This document shows positions 37,542-45,881 of a stretch of 64,000 nucleotides of DNA, one piece after another (the stretch's first letter is position 1; every line of letters starts with the position of its first letter). This stretch comes from Ignavibacteria bacterium (GTDB lineage: Bacteria; Bacteroidota; Ignavibacteria; Kapaibacteriales; Kapaibacteriaceae). The notes beneath the pieces are model-generated. The model was given only the letters and a program-made list of their open reading frames with translations. It had not been told where the DNA came from and searched no databases. The position numbers and the translations under genes are program-made. The stretch spans positions 1-64,000 of the forward strand of contig JACPPD010000018.1 in NCBI GenBank assembly GCA_016191145.1, written 5' to 3'.

Positions 37542-37843
37542 GCCGTATGCTCTTTATAACGGTCTATTTCTTTTGCCAAACGTTTAATTACTGCAGCAAC
37601 AATTGCCGTGTCGTCAAGATAACCAACAAACGGAATGTAATCCGGTGTTGCATCTGTAGGAATAATGAAGTACAGCAATGCTCCGACGATTAATCCGCGA
37701 GTCCCCCAGGTAAGATCGAATGAGCGATCCCGAAGCATTGTAATCAATAATCGAATGTTATGAAACAGGAAAGATGCTGAATGTAAAAGCCGTTCACTCC
37801 GGAGCTTCACTTCCGTTCGGGCAATTACTTCTTCATCTTTCAC
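37532..37843 (-). CDS. YkvA-family (DUF1232) membrane protein
   Basis: 103 residues from GTG 37843, which overlaps the upstream stop by 4 nt (GTGA). The frame is open 60 nt further up, but that part lies inside the upstream gene. The DUF1232 core is clear: ALLYFIIPTDATPDYIPFVGYLDDTAIVAAVIK, of which the P-D-x-x-P and GYLDD elements are the hallmark. Function unknown. It is placed between a DUF3098-like gene and lysA, all overlapping. Confidence 0.85.
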   Translation of the reverse strand: MKDEEVIARTEVKLRSERLLHSASFLFHNIRLLITMLRDRSFDLTWGTRGLIVGALLYFIIPTDATPDYIPFVGYLDDTAIVAAVIKRLAKEIDRYKEHTAWS

Positions 37844-38097
37844 CGCGTACCCTTGTCCCCTGGCTTCCTCGCAATCATGATCCCGATGGGTATGATAACA
37901 CAATAGCCGATAACGAGGACTACCGGCGCCACATTAACAGATAGTGGATTGTCCCACGATGTATTGATACTCGCGGCCAGCATAAAAAAACCGGTGATGA
38001 TTACTGCCACGCCAATGCCGATGACGACGTACTGTCTGCGTGTCCATGGATGTATCCACGACACCTTTTGTTTCGCTGTCTTAGTTTGTTTTGCCAT
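37840..38097 (-). CDS. DUF3098-like small membrane protein
   Basis: 85 residues with a Lys-rich N-terminus and two transmembrane helices (about 24-42 and 57-75). The second is preceded by an APVVLVIGYCVIIPIGIM-type segment as in DUF3098 proteins, which in Bacteroidota often sit near cell-division or undecaprenyl-phosphate genes. Here it heads the YkvA/lysA operon. Function unknown. Confidence 0.7.
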   Translation of the reverse strand: MAKQTKTAKQKVSWIHPWTRRQYVVIGIGVAVIITGFFMLAASINTSWDNPLSVNVAPVVLVIGYCVIIPIGIMIARKPGDKGTR

Positions 38098-38126
38098 GCC
38101 GCTAAATTATGAAGGGACCGGCATTC

Positions 38127-38768
38127 TCAGGCGGTAAAGACGCGTGCAAGTTTAACTCCATCTGGGCCCAAGACTACCAGCCCCTTCTCAGCAAGCTCTC
38201 CTATGGCTGACCGTACCATAACCCACGGGCATCCCGACATGCGCTCTAGTATCTGGGGCGGGACGGTGATTGAAGATTCTGTTCCGTTGCCATTCTGAAA
38301 CGTTGTGGCAATGTGCTCAAGGAGGCCGAGCACATGACGGGTTGTGGATTCATGCTGACACGCATCAGTAAGTCTTGCAACGGATACAGTTCTTCGTGCA
38401 AGCTCCATAAGTACTAAGCGCGTAAGTTCGCCATTCGCATGTGTCGCCTCAATGAACTCATCGCGATTTGCAACAAGCAGTGTAGAACTTGTTAACGCCG
38501 TTGCGCGAATGCCGTATACAGCGCGATCATCCCCGGAGTACGGTATTCCAATAATGGAATTGGGTCCGCATAATGCAACAAGGTGCGATGTATATTCTGA
38601 ATCAGCCTTGGTCTCTGCAAGCGCACCTTTTTCGACAAGATAAACTTTCGTTATTATGTCAGTGGGCTGAACAAGGTCAGCATTGCTCGGAAGATAAATC
38701 CTCGAATCCGACGAGTATAAAAGATCCCACGGTGCCGGTTTACTAAGATTGTTGTTACGTTCATCCAT
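38127..38768 (-). CDS. Crp/Fnr-family transcription regulator (divergent)
   Basis: 213 residues from ATG 38768; a TTG four codons upstream is also in frame. A cyclic-nucleotide-binding-like domain spans about 20-115 (VYLVEKGAL, NSIIGIPYSG) and lacks the RxS phosphate-binding signature of CRP. A dimer helix and a C-terminal winged helix follow (ITVPPQILERMSGCPWVMVRSAIGELAEKGLVVLG). The HTH recognition helix is unlike that of FNR. It lies 67 nt downstream of another Crp/Fnr gene, so they may be co-transcribed. Ligand and targets unknown. Confidence 0.8.
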   Translation of the reverse strand: MDERNNNLSKPAPWDLLYSSDSRIYLPSNADLVQPTDIITKVYLVEKGALAETKADSEYTSHLVALCGPNSIIGIPYSGDDRAVYGIRATALTSSTLLVANRDEFIEATHANGELTRLVLMELARRTVSVARLTDACQHESTTRHVLGLLEHIATTFQNGNGTESSITVPPQILERMSGCPWVMVRSAIGELAEKGLVVLGPDGVKLARVFTA

Positions 38769-38835
38769 GAATAAACGCAACTACGCACATTACCTTCGAA
38801 CAGATTATGATATTTATCAGTCGGAAATAATCCAC

Positions 38836-39543
38836 TCAATCCGAAATATTGGCAACGTCTATCAATGCCTTCAGATTTTTTACCTTGATACGCCTCTGAT
38901 TAATCTCAATAAGGTGATCCGACTTCAACTCACTAAGCATTCTGATTAAACTTTCCGGAGCAGTTCCCACGATGTCTGCAATTTCTTCTCTTGTAAGGGG
39001 CATATTCAACGTTTCACCATCGTCCTCTGTACCAAAAGTTTCCCTCAACACCAGTAAGGCTTCTGCAACACGCTCGCGCACAGACTTGCGTGCAAGCTCC
39101 ACGATGCGGCGCTGCGTACCCTGCAATTCCTGGCTCATCATCTGCATTACACGCAAAGACATCTGCGGCTTATCACGCAAATAGCGAAAGATGAGATCGC
39201 TTGGAATAAAACAAACCGACGTTGGTTCAACAGCAATTGCTGTTATTGAATATGGTTGTCCTGTTAGAAGCGAAGCGTAGCCGAGCGCATCACCGGAACC
39301 TGCAAAACGAATAATTTGTTCGCGTCCTTCTGGACTATATCGCACAATCTTGATGTGCCCAACGTTCATACAGTACAATCCATTTGGATACTGCCCCATT
39401 TCGAAAACAGAGTCGCCTCTCTCGTATCTGTGACAATGCTTTGCAAGCGTTATTTCCCCCAGGTCGCCGGGAGCAAGCATAGAAAAAACCGACATACTAC
39501 GGTACGCACAGGCTTCACAGGCTATTTGGAAATCTTCACGCAT
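38836..39543 (-). CDS. FNR-like Crp/Fnr-family regulator with atypical Cys pattern
   Basis: 235 residues. The N-terminus has C9-x2-C12 in ACEACA, and C111 lies where FNR has its fourth ligand (C122). The position of FNR's third cysteine is Ser18. The CNB domain follows (FEMGQYPNGLYCMN). The HTH recognition helix contains GTAPESLIRMLSELK, keeping the Glu and Arg that read TTGA half-sites in FNR. It is divergent from ppsA, and an FNR-type box lies before ppsA. Oxygen or NO sensing through an Fe-S cluster is plausible, but a missing ligand makes it uncertain. Confidence 0.85.
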   Translation of the reverse strand: MREDFQIACEACAYRSMSVFSMLAPGDLGEITLAKHCHRYERGDSVFEMGQYPNGLYCMNVGHIKIVRYSPEGREQIIRFAGSGDALGYASLLTGQPYSITAIAVEPTSVCFIPSDLIFRYLRDKPQMSLRVMQMMSQELQGTQRRIVELARKSVRERVAEALLVLRETFGTEDDGETLNMPLTREEIADIVGTAPESLIRMLSELKSDHLIEINQRRIKVKNLKALIDVANISD

Positions 39544-39678
39544 GTATATCGGAAAAGACTGGTGAATTCAAAATTACGGAAATCAAAAATTTTTATTGAT
39601 AGCTGATGAATGTCATGTTATGACTGTCTTGATTGTGGTGAAATTGTATTAAGGAAGAAATTCCCTCCTCCTTGAACA

Positions 39679-39718
39679 GCCAAGCCCCAAACAGGTAATT
39701 CCTGCAAGGGGTTTTGGC
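39679..39718 (+). promoter_or_regulatory. Nested hairpin in ppsA leader (possible attenuator)
   Basis: Three stacked stems pair in register: GCCAA/TTGGC outside, CCCC/GGGG in the middle, CAGG/CCTG around a TAATT loop. The CCCC...GGGG stem is followed by TTTT, giving a terminator-like form on the + strand. Position about 160 nt before ppsA suggests a leader structure or an operator. Confidence 0.45.
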
Positions 39719-39854
39719 TAATTATTGCACATGAAGTGTTCGGACAGGTTCTCATTCTTTCACTGCCCAGATCAACAACAACGTTATTCAACTACCTGAT
39801 TTATATCATACAATCATCATTGCATTAGGAAAGAATTTTGTGAACATGAAGTGA

Positions 39855-39868
39855 TTGATATTATTCAA
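39855..39868. promoter_or_regulatory. FNR-type box before ppsA
   Basis: TTGATATTATTCAA matches the FNR consensus TTGAT-N4-ATCAA at 9 of 10 defined bases. It ends 11 nt before the ppsA ATG, close to the likely ribosome site, so it would fit repression better than activation unless the transcript starts nearby. An FNR-like regulator with the matching Glu/Arg recognition helix is the divergent neighbour. Confidence 0.55.
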
Positions 39869-39879
39869 ACTCAGATATC

Positions 39880-42387
39880 ATGAAGTATTGTAAACCATTG
39901 CGTCACGTAAGACTTTCCGACGTTCCCTCTGTAGGTGGAAAAAACGCTTCAGTCGGAGAAATGCTGCACTACCTTACTCATATGGGTATAAATATCCCGG
40001 ATGGCTTTGCACTAACAACCGATGCATTCTGGCAATTCCTGATAGTAAACAATATTAGAAAGTCTCTGGAGCAGGAACTATCAAGGTTAGACGTCAGGGA
40101 ACTCTCCAATCTAGCAGATGTTGGAATGCGCTGCCGCTCGCTCGTTGCACACGGAGCGGTTCAACCTGAATACGGATCAACACAACAAGAATCTCTTCGA
40201 TTGCCAAATGAGATTTGGAACGAAGCAAGGTTAATGTACGATGAAATGTTCATTGATCCGGTTGCCTCTGTTGCAGTTCGCAGCAGTGCATCTGCCGAGG
40301 ATTTACCCGATGCAAGCTTTGCAGGACAGCATGACTCGTTCCTAAACGTCCGTGGGCACAAAGATCTCCACGATGCTATTATTATGTGCTATATATCGTT
40401 GTTTAACGATAGGGCAATAAAGTATCGCATCGATAATGGCATTGAGCACATGAATGTTGGTATGTCTGTGGGTGTTCAGCGTATGGTTCGCGCCGATGTT
40501 GGTAGTGCCGGAGTTGCATTTACAATTGATCCGGAAACCGGATTTAGTAACGTTGTTTATATAACATCGTGCTGGGGTCTTGGAGAATCCATTGTTCAAG
40601 GCGCTGTAAATCCTGATGAGTTTTACGTTTACAAGACGAAGGCGTATCAGGACCGTCAAACTCAGGCTTTGAATGAACGCCACGAAAAAGAGCAAGGAGG
40701 ATTTTTCCCTGTCATCAGAAAACGTGTTGGCTCAAAGGAAAACATGTCCGTAGGCATGCGCGATGTGTTTTCAATTACCGATAGCGACGTTCAGACTCTT
40801 ACAGATTGGTGTCTGAAGATTGAATCGCATTATATGATGCCGATGGACGTTGAGTTTGCAAAGGATGGAATTACACAGGAACTCTTTGTGGTTCAGGCTC
40901 GCCCGGAAACTGTTCAAAGCAGGCAACGACATCTATCATTCAAAGAATACAAGCTTAAAACCAAACCTGAACCGATTTGTAAAGGCAAGGCTGTTGGGCA
41001 TTCAATAGCGTCCGGCACTGTCCGCATCGTTCGATCTCTTGCAGACGCACCCAAGGTGAAGAAGGGCGACGTAATTGTTGCAGATATCACAAATCCGGAT
41101 TGGAATGCACTGCTAACGAAAGCAATCTGCATCGTCACGAATAAGGGTGGGCGTACAAGTCATGCATCAATTGTTGCCCGGGAACTGGGCATTCATGCAG
41201 TAGTTGGGACTGGTAATGCCACCGAAAGACTCAGCGATGGCCAGCTAATCACAGTGTCGTGTATTGAGGGCGATGAAGGTTTTGTTTATGATGGACTTGT
41301 AAAGTGGGACGAGACAGACATCAATTTCCGAAATGTTCCGGAAACCATTGTCAAGCCCATGCTCATTCTTGCCGATCCCGACAAAGCATTCCATCTCTCA
41401 TTCTACCCTTCTGCGGGAGTCGGGTTGCTGCGTATGGAGTTCATCATCTCGAATTCGATTGCAATCCATCCAATGGCACTTGCACGCTTTGATGACGTTC
41501 CCGACGGAGCAGAGAAAGTTTCGATTGAGGCACTAACGCGGCATTATGCAGAGAAGAAGGAGTTCTTCGTCGACCAACTATCTCAATCCCTTGCAACCGT
41601 TGCTGCAGCATTCCATCCTCGTCCCGTTATCGTCCGCATGAGCGATTTTAAAACAAATGAATATGCACTGCTCATTGGCGGAAAATATTTCGAACCCACG
41701 GAAGAAAATCCAATGCTTGGATTCCGTGGCGCCTCCAGGTATTACAACGAGCGTTATCGTGAAGGCTTTGCTCTCGAATGCGCTGCCGTCAGACGAGTGC
41801 GCAACGAGTGGGGATTCGACAATGTTAAAGCAATGATACCATTTTGTAGAACAGTCGACGAAGGCAGGCAGGTGCTGGAAACCATGAAGCAATTTGGATT
41901 GGTAAGGGGCGAGCAGGGCCTGGAAGTCTACGTGATGGTAGAGATTCCAAGTAATGTAATCCTTGCCAAAGAATTTGCTGAAATATTCGATGGCTTCTCG
42001 ATCGGTTCCAACGATCTAACGCAACTCACTCTTGGAATCGACAGAGACTCATCGATAATCAGCAACCTGTTCGATGAGAGTAACAACGCAGTCAAGAGCT
42101 TGCTCGCTTCAGCCATAAAACAAGCTAAGGAAGCTGGCAAGCCCATAGGGCTGTGTGGTCAGGCCCCCTCCGATCATCCTGAGTTTGCTCAGTTTCTTGT
42201 TGAACAGGGAATCGGTAGTATTTCATTTACTGCAGATGCGCTGTTAAAAGGTATTCAGAATATTTCACAAGCGGAGTCGAAATCATGGAAAAAATCTTTG
42301 AAGGAAAAGTTGCCCTCGTCACTGGTGGGAGTTTTGGGATCGGAAAGTCTGCAGCCATTGCTTTTGCTCAGCGCGGAGCACGAGTAG
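39880..42387 (+). CDS. ppsA: Phosphoenolpyruvate synthase
   Basis: Makes PEP from pyruvate and ATP for gluconeogenesis. 835 residues. The N-terminal ATP-grasp domain has VGGKNASVGEM, AVRSSASAEDLPDASFAGQ and FAKDG...VVQARPET. The swivelling phosphohistidine domain has GGRTSHASIVARE with H428. The C-terminal PEP/pyruvate barrel has FSIGSNDLTQLTLGIDRD and GLCGQAPSD with C759. The last ~34 residues (after QNISQAES) are not family sequence: they are the next gene read in another frame, giving a 103-nt overlap. Likely regulated by the divergent FNR-like protein. Confidence 0.94.
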   Translation: MKYCKPLRHVRLSDVPSVGGKNASVGEMLHYLTHMGINIPDGFALTTDAFWQFLIVNNIRKSLEQELSRLDVRELSNLADVGMRCRSLVAHGAVQPEYGSTQQESLRLPNEIWNEARLMYDEMFIDPVASVAVRSSASAEDLPDASFAGQHDSFLNVRGHKDLHDAIIMCYISLFNDRAIKYRIDNGIEHMNVGMSVGVQRMVRADVGSAGVAFTIDPETGFSNVVYITSCWGLGESIVQGAVNPDEFYVYKTKAYQDRQTQALNERHEKEQGGFFPVIRKRVGSKENMSVGMRDVFSITDSDVQTLTDWCLKIESHYMMPMDVEFAKDGITQELFVVQARPETVQSRQRHLSFKEYKLKTKPEPICKGKAVGHSIASGTVRIVRSLADAPKVKKGDVIVADITNPDWNALLTKAICIVTNKGGRTSHASIVARELGIHAVVGTGNATERLSDGQLITVSCIEGDEGFVYDGLVKWDETDINFRNVPETIVKPMLILADPDKAFHLSFYPSAGVGLLRMEFIISNSIAIHPMALARFDDVPDGAEKVSIEALTRHYAEKKEFFVDQLSQSLATVAAAFHPRPVIVRMSDFKTNEYALLIGGKYFEPTEENPMLGFRGASRYYNERYREGFALECAAVRRVRNEWGFDNVKAMIPFCRTVDEGRQVLETMKQFGLVRGEQGLEVYVMVEIPSNVILAKEFAEIFDGFSIGSNDLTQLTLGIDRDSSIISNLFDESNNAVKSLLASAIKQAKEAGKPIGLCGQAPSDHPEFAQFLVEQGIGSISFTADALLKGIQNISQAESKSWKKSLKEKLPSSLVGVLGSESLQPLLLLSAEHE

Positions 42388-43040
42388 TAATTGCAGATTG
42401 GGTAGACGACGGTGAAACGCTGAGCGAGATTCGGAAGGCAGGAGGTATGGGCGTATTCGTCAAATGTGATATTTCAATCGATGATGATGTAAAAAAATTG
42501 ATTAAAACCACAGTTGAGTCGTTTGGACGCTTGGACTTTGCATTCAACAATGCAGGTATTGAGGGGCACTCCGCCTCTACACATGAATGTACCGAAGAAA
42601 ACTGGGAGAAAACAATTGGCGTCAACCTGCGCGGTGTTTGGTTCTGTATGAAACACGAGATAGAACTGATGCTGAAAGAAGGCAAGGGAGCTATCGTAAA
42701 CAATGCAAGTATTGCAGGATTGGTGGGTTTCCCCAGCATTCCGGCGTACGTAGCATCGAAGCATGGTGTTATTGGTCTCACCAAGGCTGCTGCTCTCGAA
42801 TATGCCCGAAGGAGCATACGAGTCAACGTTGTGTGCCCAGGCGTAATCCGCACGCCAATGATTGACAGGTTTACCGGTAAAAACAAAGAGGTAGAAAAGC
42901 AGTTTGCCAACCAGGAACCCATTGGGCGGCTTGGTGAACCCGAAGAGGTTGCTGATGCAGTCATGTGGCTGTGTAGTGATGCAGCCTCGTTCGTTACCGG
43001 TGTTGCCTTGCCAGTCGACGGCGGATGGGTGGCGCAATAG
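42285..43040 (+). CDS. Short-chain dehydrogenase/reductase (classical SDR)
   Basis: 251 residues. The Rossmann motif TGGSFGIG lies at about residues 13-20, an acidic residue after the second strand (ADWVDDG) suggests NAD preference, FNNAG and the catalytic YVASK follow, and the family end PVDGGW is present. An SD-like GGAG lies 7 nt before the ATG. The gene begins 103 nt inside ppsA. Because the SDR frame there carries the conserved cofactor motif, it is the functional reading frame. Substrate not predictable. Confidence 0.92.
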   Translation: MEKIFEGKVALVTGGSFGIGKSAAIAFAQRGARVVIADWVDDGETLSEIRKAGGMGVFVKCDISIDDDVKKLIKTTVESFGRLDFAFNNAGIEGHSASTHECTEENWEKTIGVNLRGVWFCMKHEIELMLKEGKGAIVNNASIAGLVGFPSIPAYVASKHGVIGLTKAAALEYARRSIRVNVVCPGVIRTPMIDRFTGKNKEVEKQFANQEPIGRLGEPEEVADAVMWLCSDAASFVTGVALPVDGGWVAQ

Positions 43041-43152
43041 CCTAGGGGATGGTGCCGAGGAGGTCAATTATTCGCTACAAAGCGCGGAATTAAGTATTAT
43101 CGCGCCAGCCAATTGGATTGCCCCTTAACGGATATCAGTAAGGAATGTGTCT

Positions 43153-43989
43153 ATGGCGACGTCCGAGCTTGTTCAGGTGGATTTGCCCGACAAAGGGCTT
43201 AAGGCGCGGGTAACTGCGCGACGTGACTGGTGGTGGATACCGCAGGCGCTCACGTTTCTTGGTTTCTCCAGTTTCCTGATTTATGGAAATTGGGCTGCAT
43301 GGCAGGGTAATCATTATGTTTATGGTCCATACCTGTCGCCATTTTATTCTCCCGAGTTGTGGGGTAATTCGCCGCATGCGTGGTTCGGTCCACTTCCGCA
43401 ATGGTATCCCCAATTCCTGCCATACTCACCAGCACTCCTGATTTTGTGGATACCGGGGTTGTTCAGGCTGACGTGTTACTATTACCGTGGTGCATACTAC
43501 AAAGCCTTCTGGGCCGATCCGCCCGGCTGCACGGTAGCTGAGCCCAGAAAAAAATTTCGTGGCGAAAATTCTTTTCCTCTGATATGGCAAAACATCCACC
43601 GGTACTTCTTGTTTCTTTCGCTAGGTGTACTTGCTATACTTATTTACGATGCATTCCAGGCATTTTGGTTTGAAGTCCCTGCCGGATTGTCTGGACCTGC
43701 AGAGTCGCACACGGAATTTGGAATCGGTGTGGGATCGCTTGTTCTGCTAACCAATTGTGTGCTTCTATCCCTTTATCTACTTGGATGTCATTCGTTGCGA
43801 CATTTAACGGGGGGCAGGTTAGACTCGTTACAGAGAAAACCCATTCGAAAAACTTGTTATGAGTGTGTTTCCGGACTTAACAAGAGGCACATGCGATGGG
43901 CGTGGTTCAGCTTGTTTAGCGTGGGTTTTTCCGATCTGTATGTTAGAATGTGCTCTATGGGTATCTGGACTGATATGAGATTATTTTAA
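43153..43989 (+). CDS. Probable succinate dehydrogenase membrane anchor (cytochrome b-type subunit)
   Basis: 278 residues from ATG 43153, preceded by AAGGA at 43140-43144; a GTG six bases up is the alternative. It is a polytopic protein with about five helices. His residues on helices are possible heme ligands (NIHRYFLFL, GCHSLRHLTGG). It overlaps the sdhA start by 1 nt and precedes sdhB, which identifies it by context. The family resembles the large single-subunit anchors found with SdhAB in Bacteroidota, Acidobacteria and Actinobacteria rather than the SdhC/SdhD pair. Confidence 0.7.
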   Translation: MATSELVQVDLPDKGLKARVTARRDWWWIPQALTFLGFSSFLIYGNWAAWQGNHYVYGPYLSPFYSPELWGNSPHAWFGPLPQWYPQFLPYSPALLILWIPGLFRLTCYYYRGAYYKAFWADPPGCTVAEPRKKFRGENSFPLIWQNIHRYFLFLSLGVLAILIYDAFQAFWFEVPAGLSGPAESHTEFGIGVGSLVLLTNCVLLSLYLLGCHSLRHLTGGRLDSLQRKPIRKTCYECVSGLNKRHMRWAWFSLFSVGFSDLYVRMCSMGIWTDMRLF

Positions 43990-45803
43990 TGGCACTTCCC
44001 GAATTCGAGACGTTTGAATACGACGTAATCATCATCGGCGCCGGAGGCGCAGGCTTGCGCGCCGCCGTCGAAGCAGCCAATGCCGACGTCAGCGTTGGCC
44101 TTATCTGCAAGTCCCTCCTTGGCAAGGCACACACCGTTATGGCCGAAGGGGGAATTGCAGCTGCAATGGCAAATTCCGATGAACGCGACAACTGGAAAGT
44201 ACACTTCGCTGATACAATGCGAGGCGGACAATACATGAATAACTGGCGTATGGCAGAGCTTCATGCAAAGGAAGCTCCCATGCGCGTACACGAATTAGAG
44301 GCATGGGGCGCGTTGTTCGACAGAACAACCGACGGCCGCATTATGCAGCGCAACTTCGGCGGACATCGGTATCCCCGTCTCGCGCACGTTGGCGATAGAA
44401 CGGGCCTCGAGATGATACGTACGCTTCAGGACCATAGCATTCATCAGCAGATCGACGTTCACATGGAATGCACAATCACCACGCTGCTGAAGTCAGACGG
44501 ACGAGTTGTTGGCGCTTTTGGGTACGAACGCGAACGAGGTCGATTCAGGTTGTTTAAGGCAAAGGCCGTTGTACTTGCAACAGGAGGCGTCGGACGTGCA
44601 TATAAGATTACAAGCAATAGTTGGGAATACACAGCCGACGGACAGGCGCTTGCCTTCAACATAGGTGCAGAGCTCAAAGACATGGAGTTCCTTCAGTTTC
44701 ACCCTACGGGCATGGTGTGGCCCCCTAGCGTTCGAGGAATATTGGTTACGGAAAGCGTTCGGGGTGAAGGCGGCGTATTGCTAAATAAAGATAAAAAACG
44801 TTTCATGTTCGATGATATTCCTGAATTGTATAAGACTCAGACCGCAGACAATGAAGAAGAAGGTTGGAGATATGTTACTGGCGATCCGAACGCAAAGCGT
44901 CCGCCTGAGCTGCTCACACGCGACCATGTTGCGCGCTGCATTACACGCGAGATACGCGAGGGTAGGGGCAGCCCGCATGGAGGCGTATACCTGGACATTG
45001 CGTGGATAAAAGAAAAACTTAGCAACTCTGATGAGCACATAAGAAAAAAACTTCCTAGTATGTATCATCAGTTCAAGCAGCTTGCAGGGATAGATATCAC
45101 AAAGGAAGCCATGGAGGTTGGCCCAACAACTCACTACATGATGGGTGGAATAAATGTTGACGCCGACTCGCAGATGGCAACCGTTCCAGGATTATTCGCT
45201 GCAGGTGAATGTGCAGCCGGGTTGCATGGCGCAAATAGGTTAGGGGGCAATTCGCTCTCCGATCTGTTAGTGTTTGGTAAGAGAGCTGGCGAGTATGCTG
45301 CGAAGTTTGCACGTGACCATTCACATGGAGATGTAGACAACGACGCTGTACAAAAGGCAATTGAGCAAACACTTATACCGTTTGGCAACACGGGTGAAAG
45401 CCCCTTTCATGTTCAGCACGATTTACAGGATATGATGCAGCGTCTTGTTGGCATTACGCGAACAGAAGGCGAAATGCAGCAGGCATTGGTTGAGCTAGGC
45501 AGACTGGACGAGCGGGCAAAATCTGTAAGTGTTACAGGTCACCGAGAGTACAACCCTGCTTGGCATACATCTGTAGACTTGTTAAATCTACTTAACATCT
45601 CTCGAATAATTGCAACTTGTGCTATCGAGAGAAAGGAAAGCAGAGGAGCGCATTTCCGGGAAGACTATTCGCAAAAGGATGCTGAGTATGGAAAGTTCAA
45701 TTTAGTTGTAAGAAAAGATGAATCGGGGAACATGATAATGGAGCGAAGACCTGTGCAACCCATGCGTTCCGATTTACAGGAGATTATTGAAAGTCAGCGT
45801 TGA
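43989..45803 (+). CDS. sdhA: Succinate dehydrogenase/fumarate reductase flavoprotein subunit
   Basis: 604 residues. The FAD Rossmann motif is VIIIGAGGAGLRAA. H48 in GKAHTVMAEGG is the covalent FAD attachment site. The substrate-site blocks FHPTGMVWPPSVRG and ESVRGEGG, the HYMMGGI motif and GLHGANRLGGNSLSDLLVFG near the end are all present. Oxidises succinate to fumarate and passes electrons to SdhB, the anchor and quinone. The start shares one base with the anchor stop codon. Direction of the reaction cannot be decided from sequence. Confidence 0.94.
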   Translation: MALPEFETFEYDVIIIGAGGAGLRAAVEAANADVSVGLICKSLLGKAHTVMAEGGIAAAMANSDERDNWKVHFADTMRGGQYMNNWRMAELHAKEAPMRVHELEAWGALFDRTTDGRIMQRNFGGHRYPRLAHVGDRTGLEMIRTLQDHSIHQQIDVHMECTITTLLKSDGRVVGAFGYERERGRFRLFKAKAVVLATGGVGRAYKITSNSWEYTADGQALAFNIGAELKDMEFLQFHPTGMVWPPSVRGILVTESVRGEGGVLLNKDKKRFMFDDIPELYKTQTADNEEEGWRYVTGDPNAKRPPELLTRDHVARCITREIREGRGSPHGGVYLDIAWIKEKLSNSDEHIRKKLPSMYHQFKQLAGIDITKEAMEVGPTTHYMMGGINVDADSQMATVPGLFAAGECAAGLHGANRLGGNSLSDLLVFGKRAGEYAAKFARDHSHGDVDNDAVQKAIEQTLIPFGNTGESPFHVQHDLQDMMQRLVGITRTEGEMQQALVELGRLDERAKSVSVTGHREYNPAWHTSVDLLNLLNISRIIATCAIERKESRGAHFREDYSQKDAEYGKFNLVVRKDESGNMIMERRPVQPMRSDLQEIIESQR

Positions 45804-45881
45804 CGACTTCACTCTACATCGGAGCTTTTGGAACTCATCCACCCGCCCCGTGAAGGGTTAAGGGGAAATGGAAGGAAAGCT

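Larger units (their letters stand above)
39544..39879. other. Divergent intergenic region between FNR-like gene and ppsA
   Basis: 336 nt with no supported gene. On the minus strand, TAATTTTG (39569-39576) fits TAnnTTTG about 26 nt before the FNR-like ATG. On the + strand there is a nested hairpin at 39679-39718 and an FNR-type box at 39855-39868. AT-rich overall. Confidence 0.6.

Noticed and set aside
42368-43067. Two overlapping ~198-codon antisense ORFs under the SDR gene
   Set aside because: The SDR frame contains all family motifs; the antisense frames show none.
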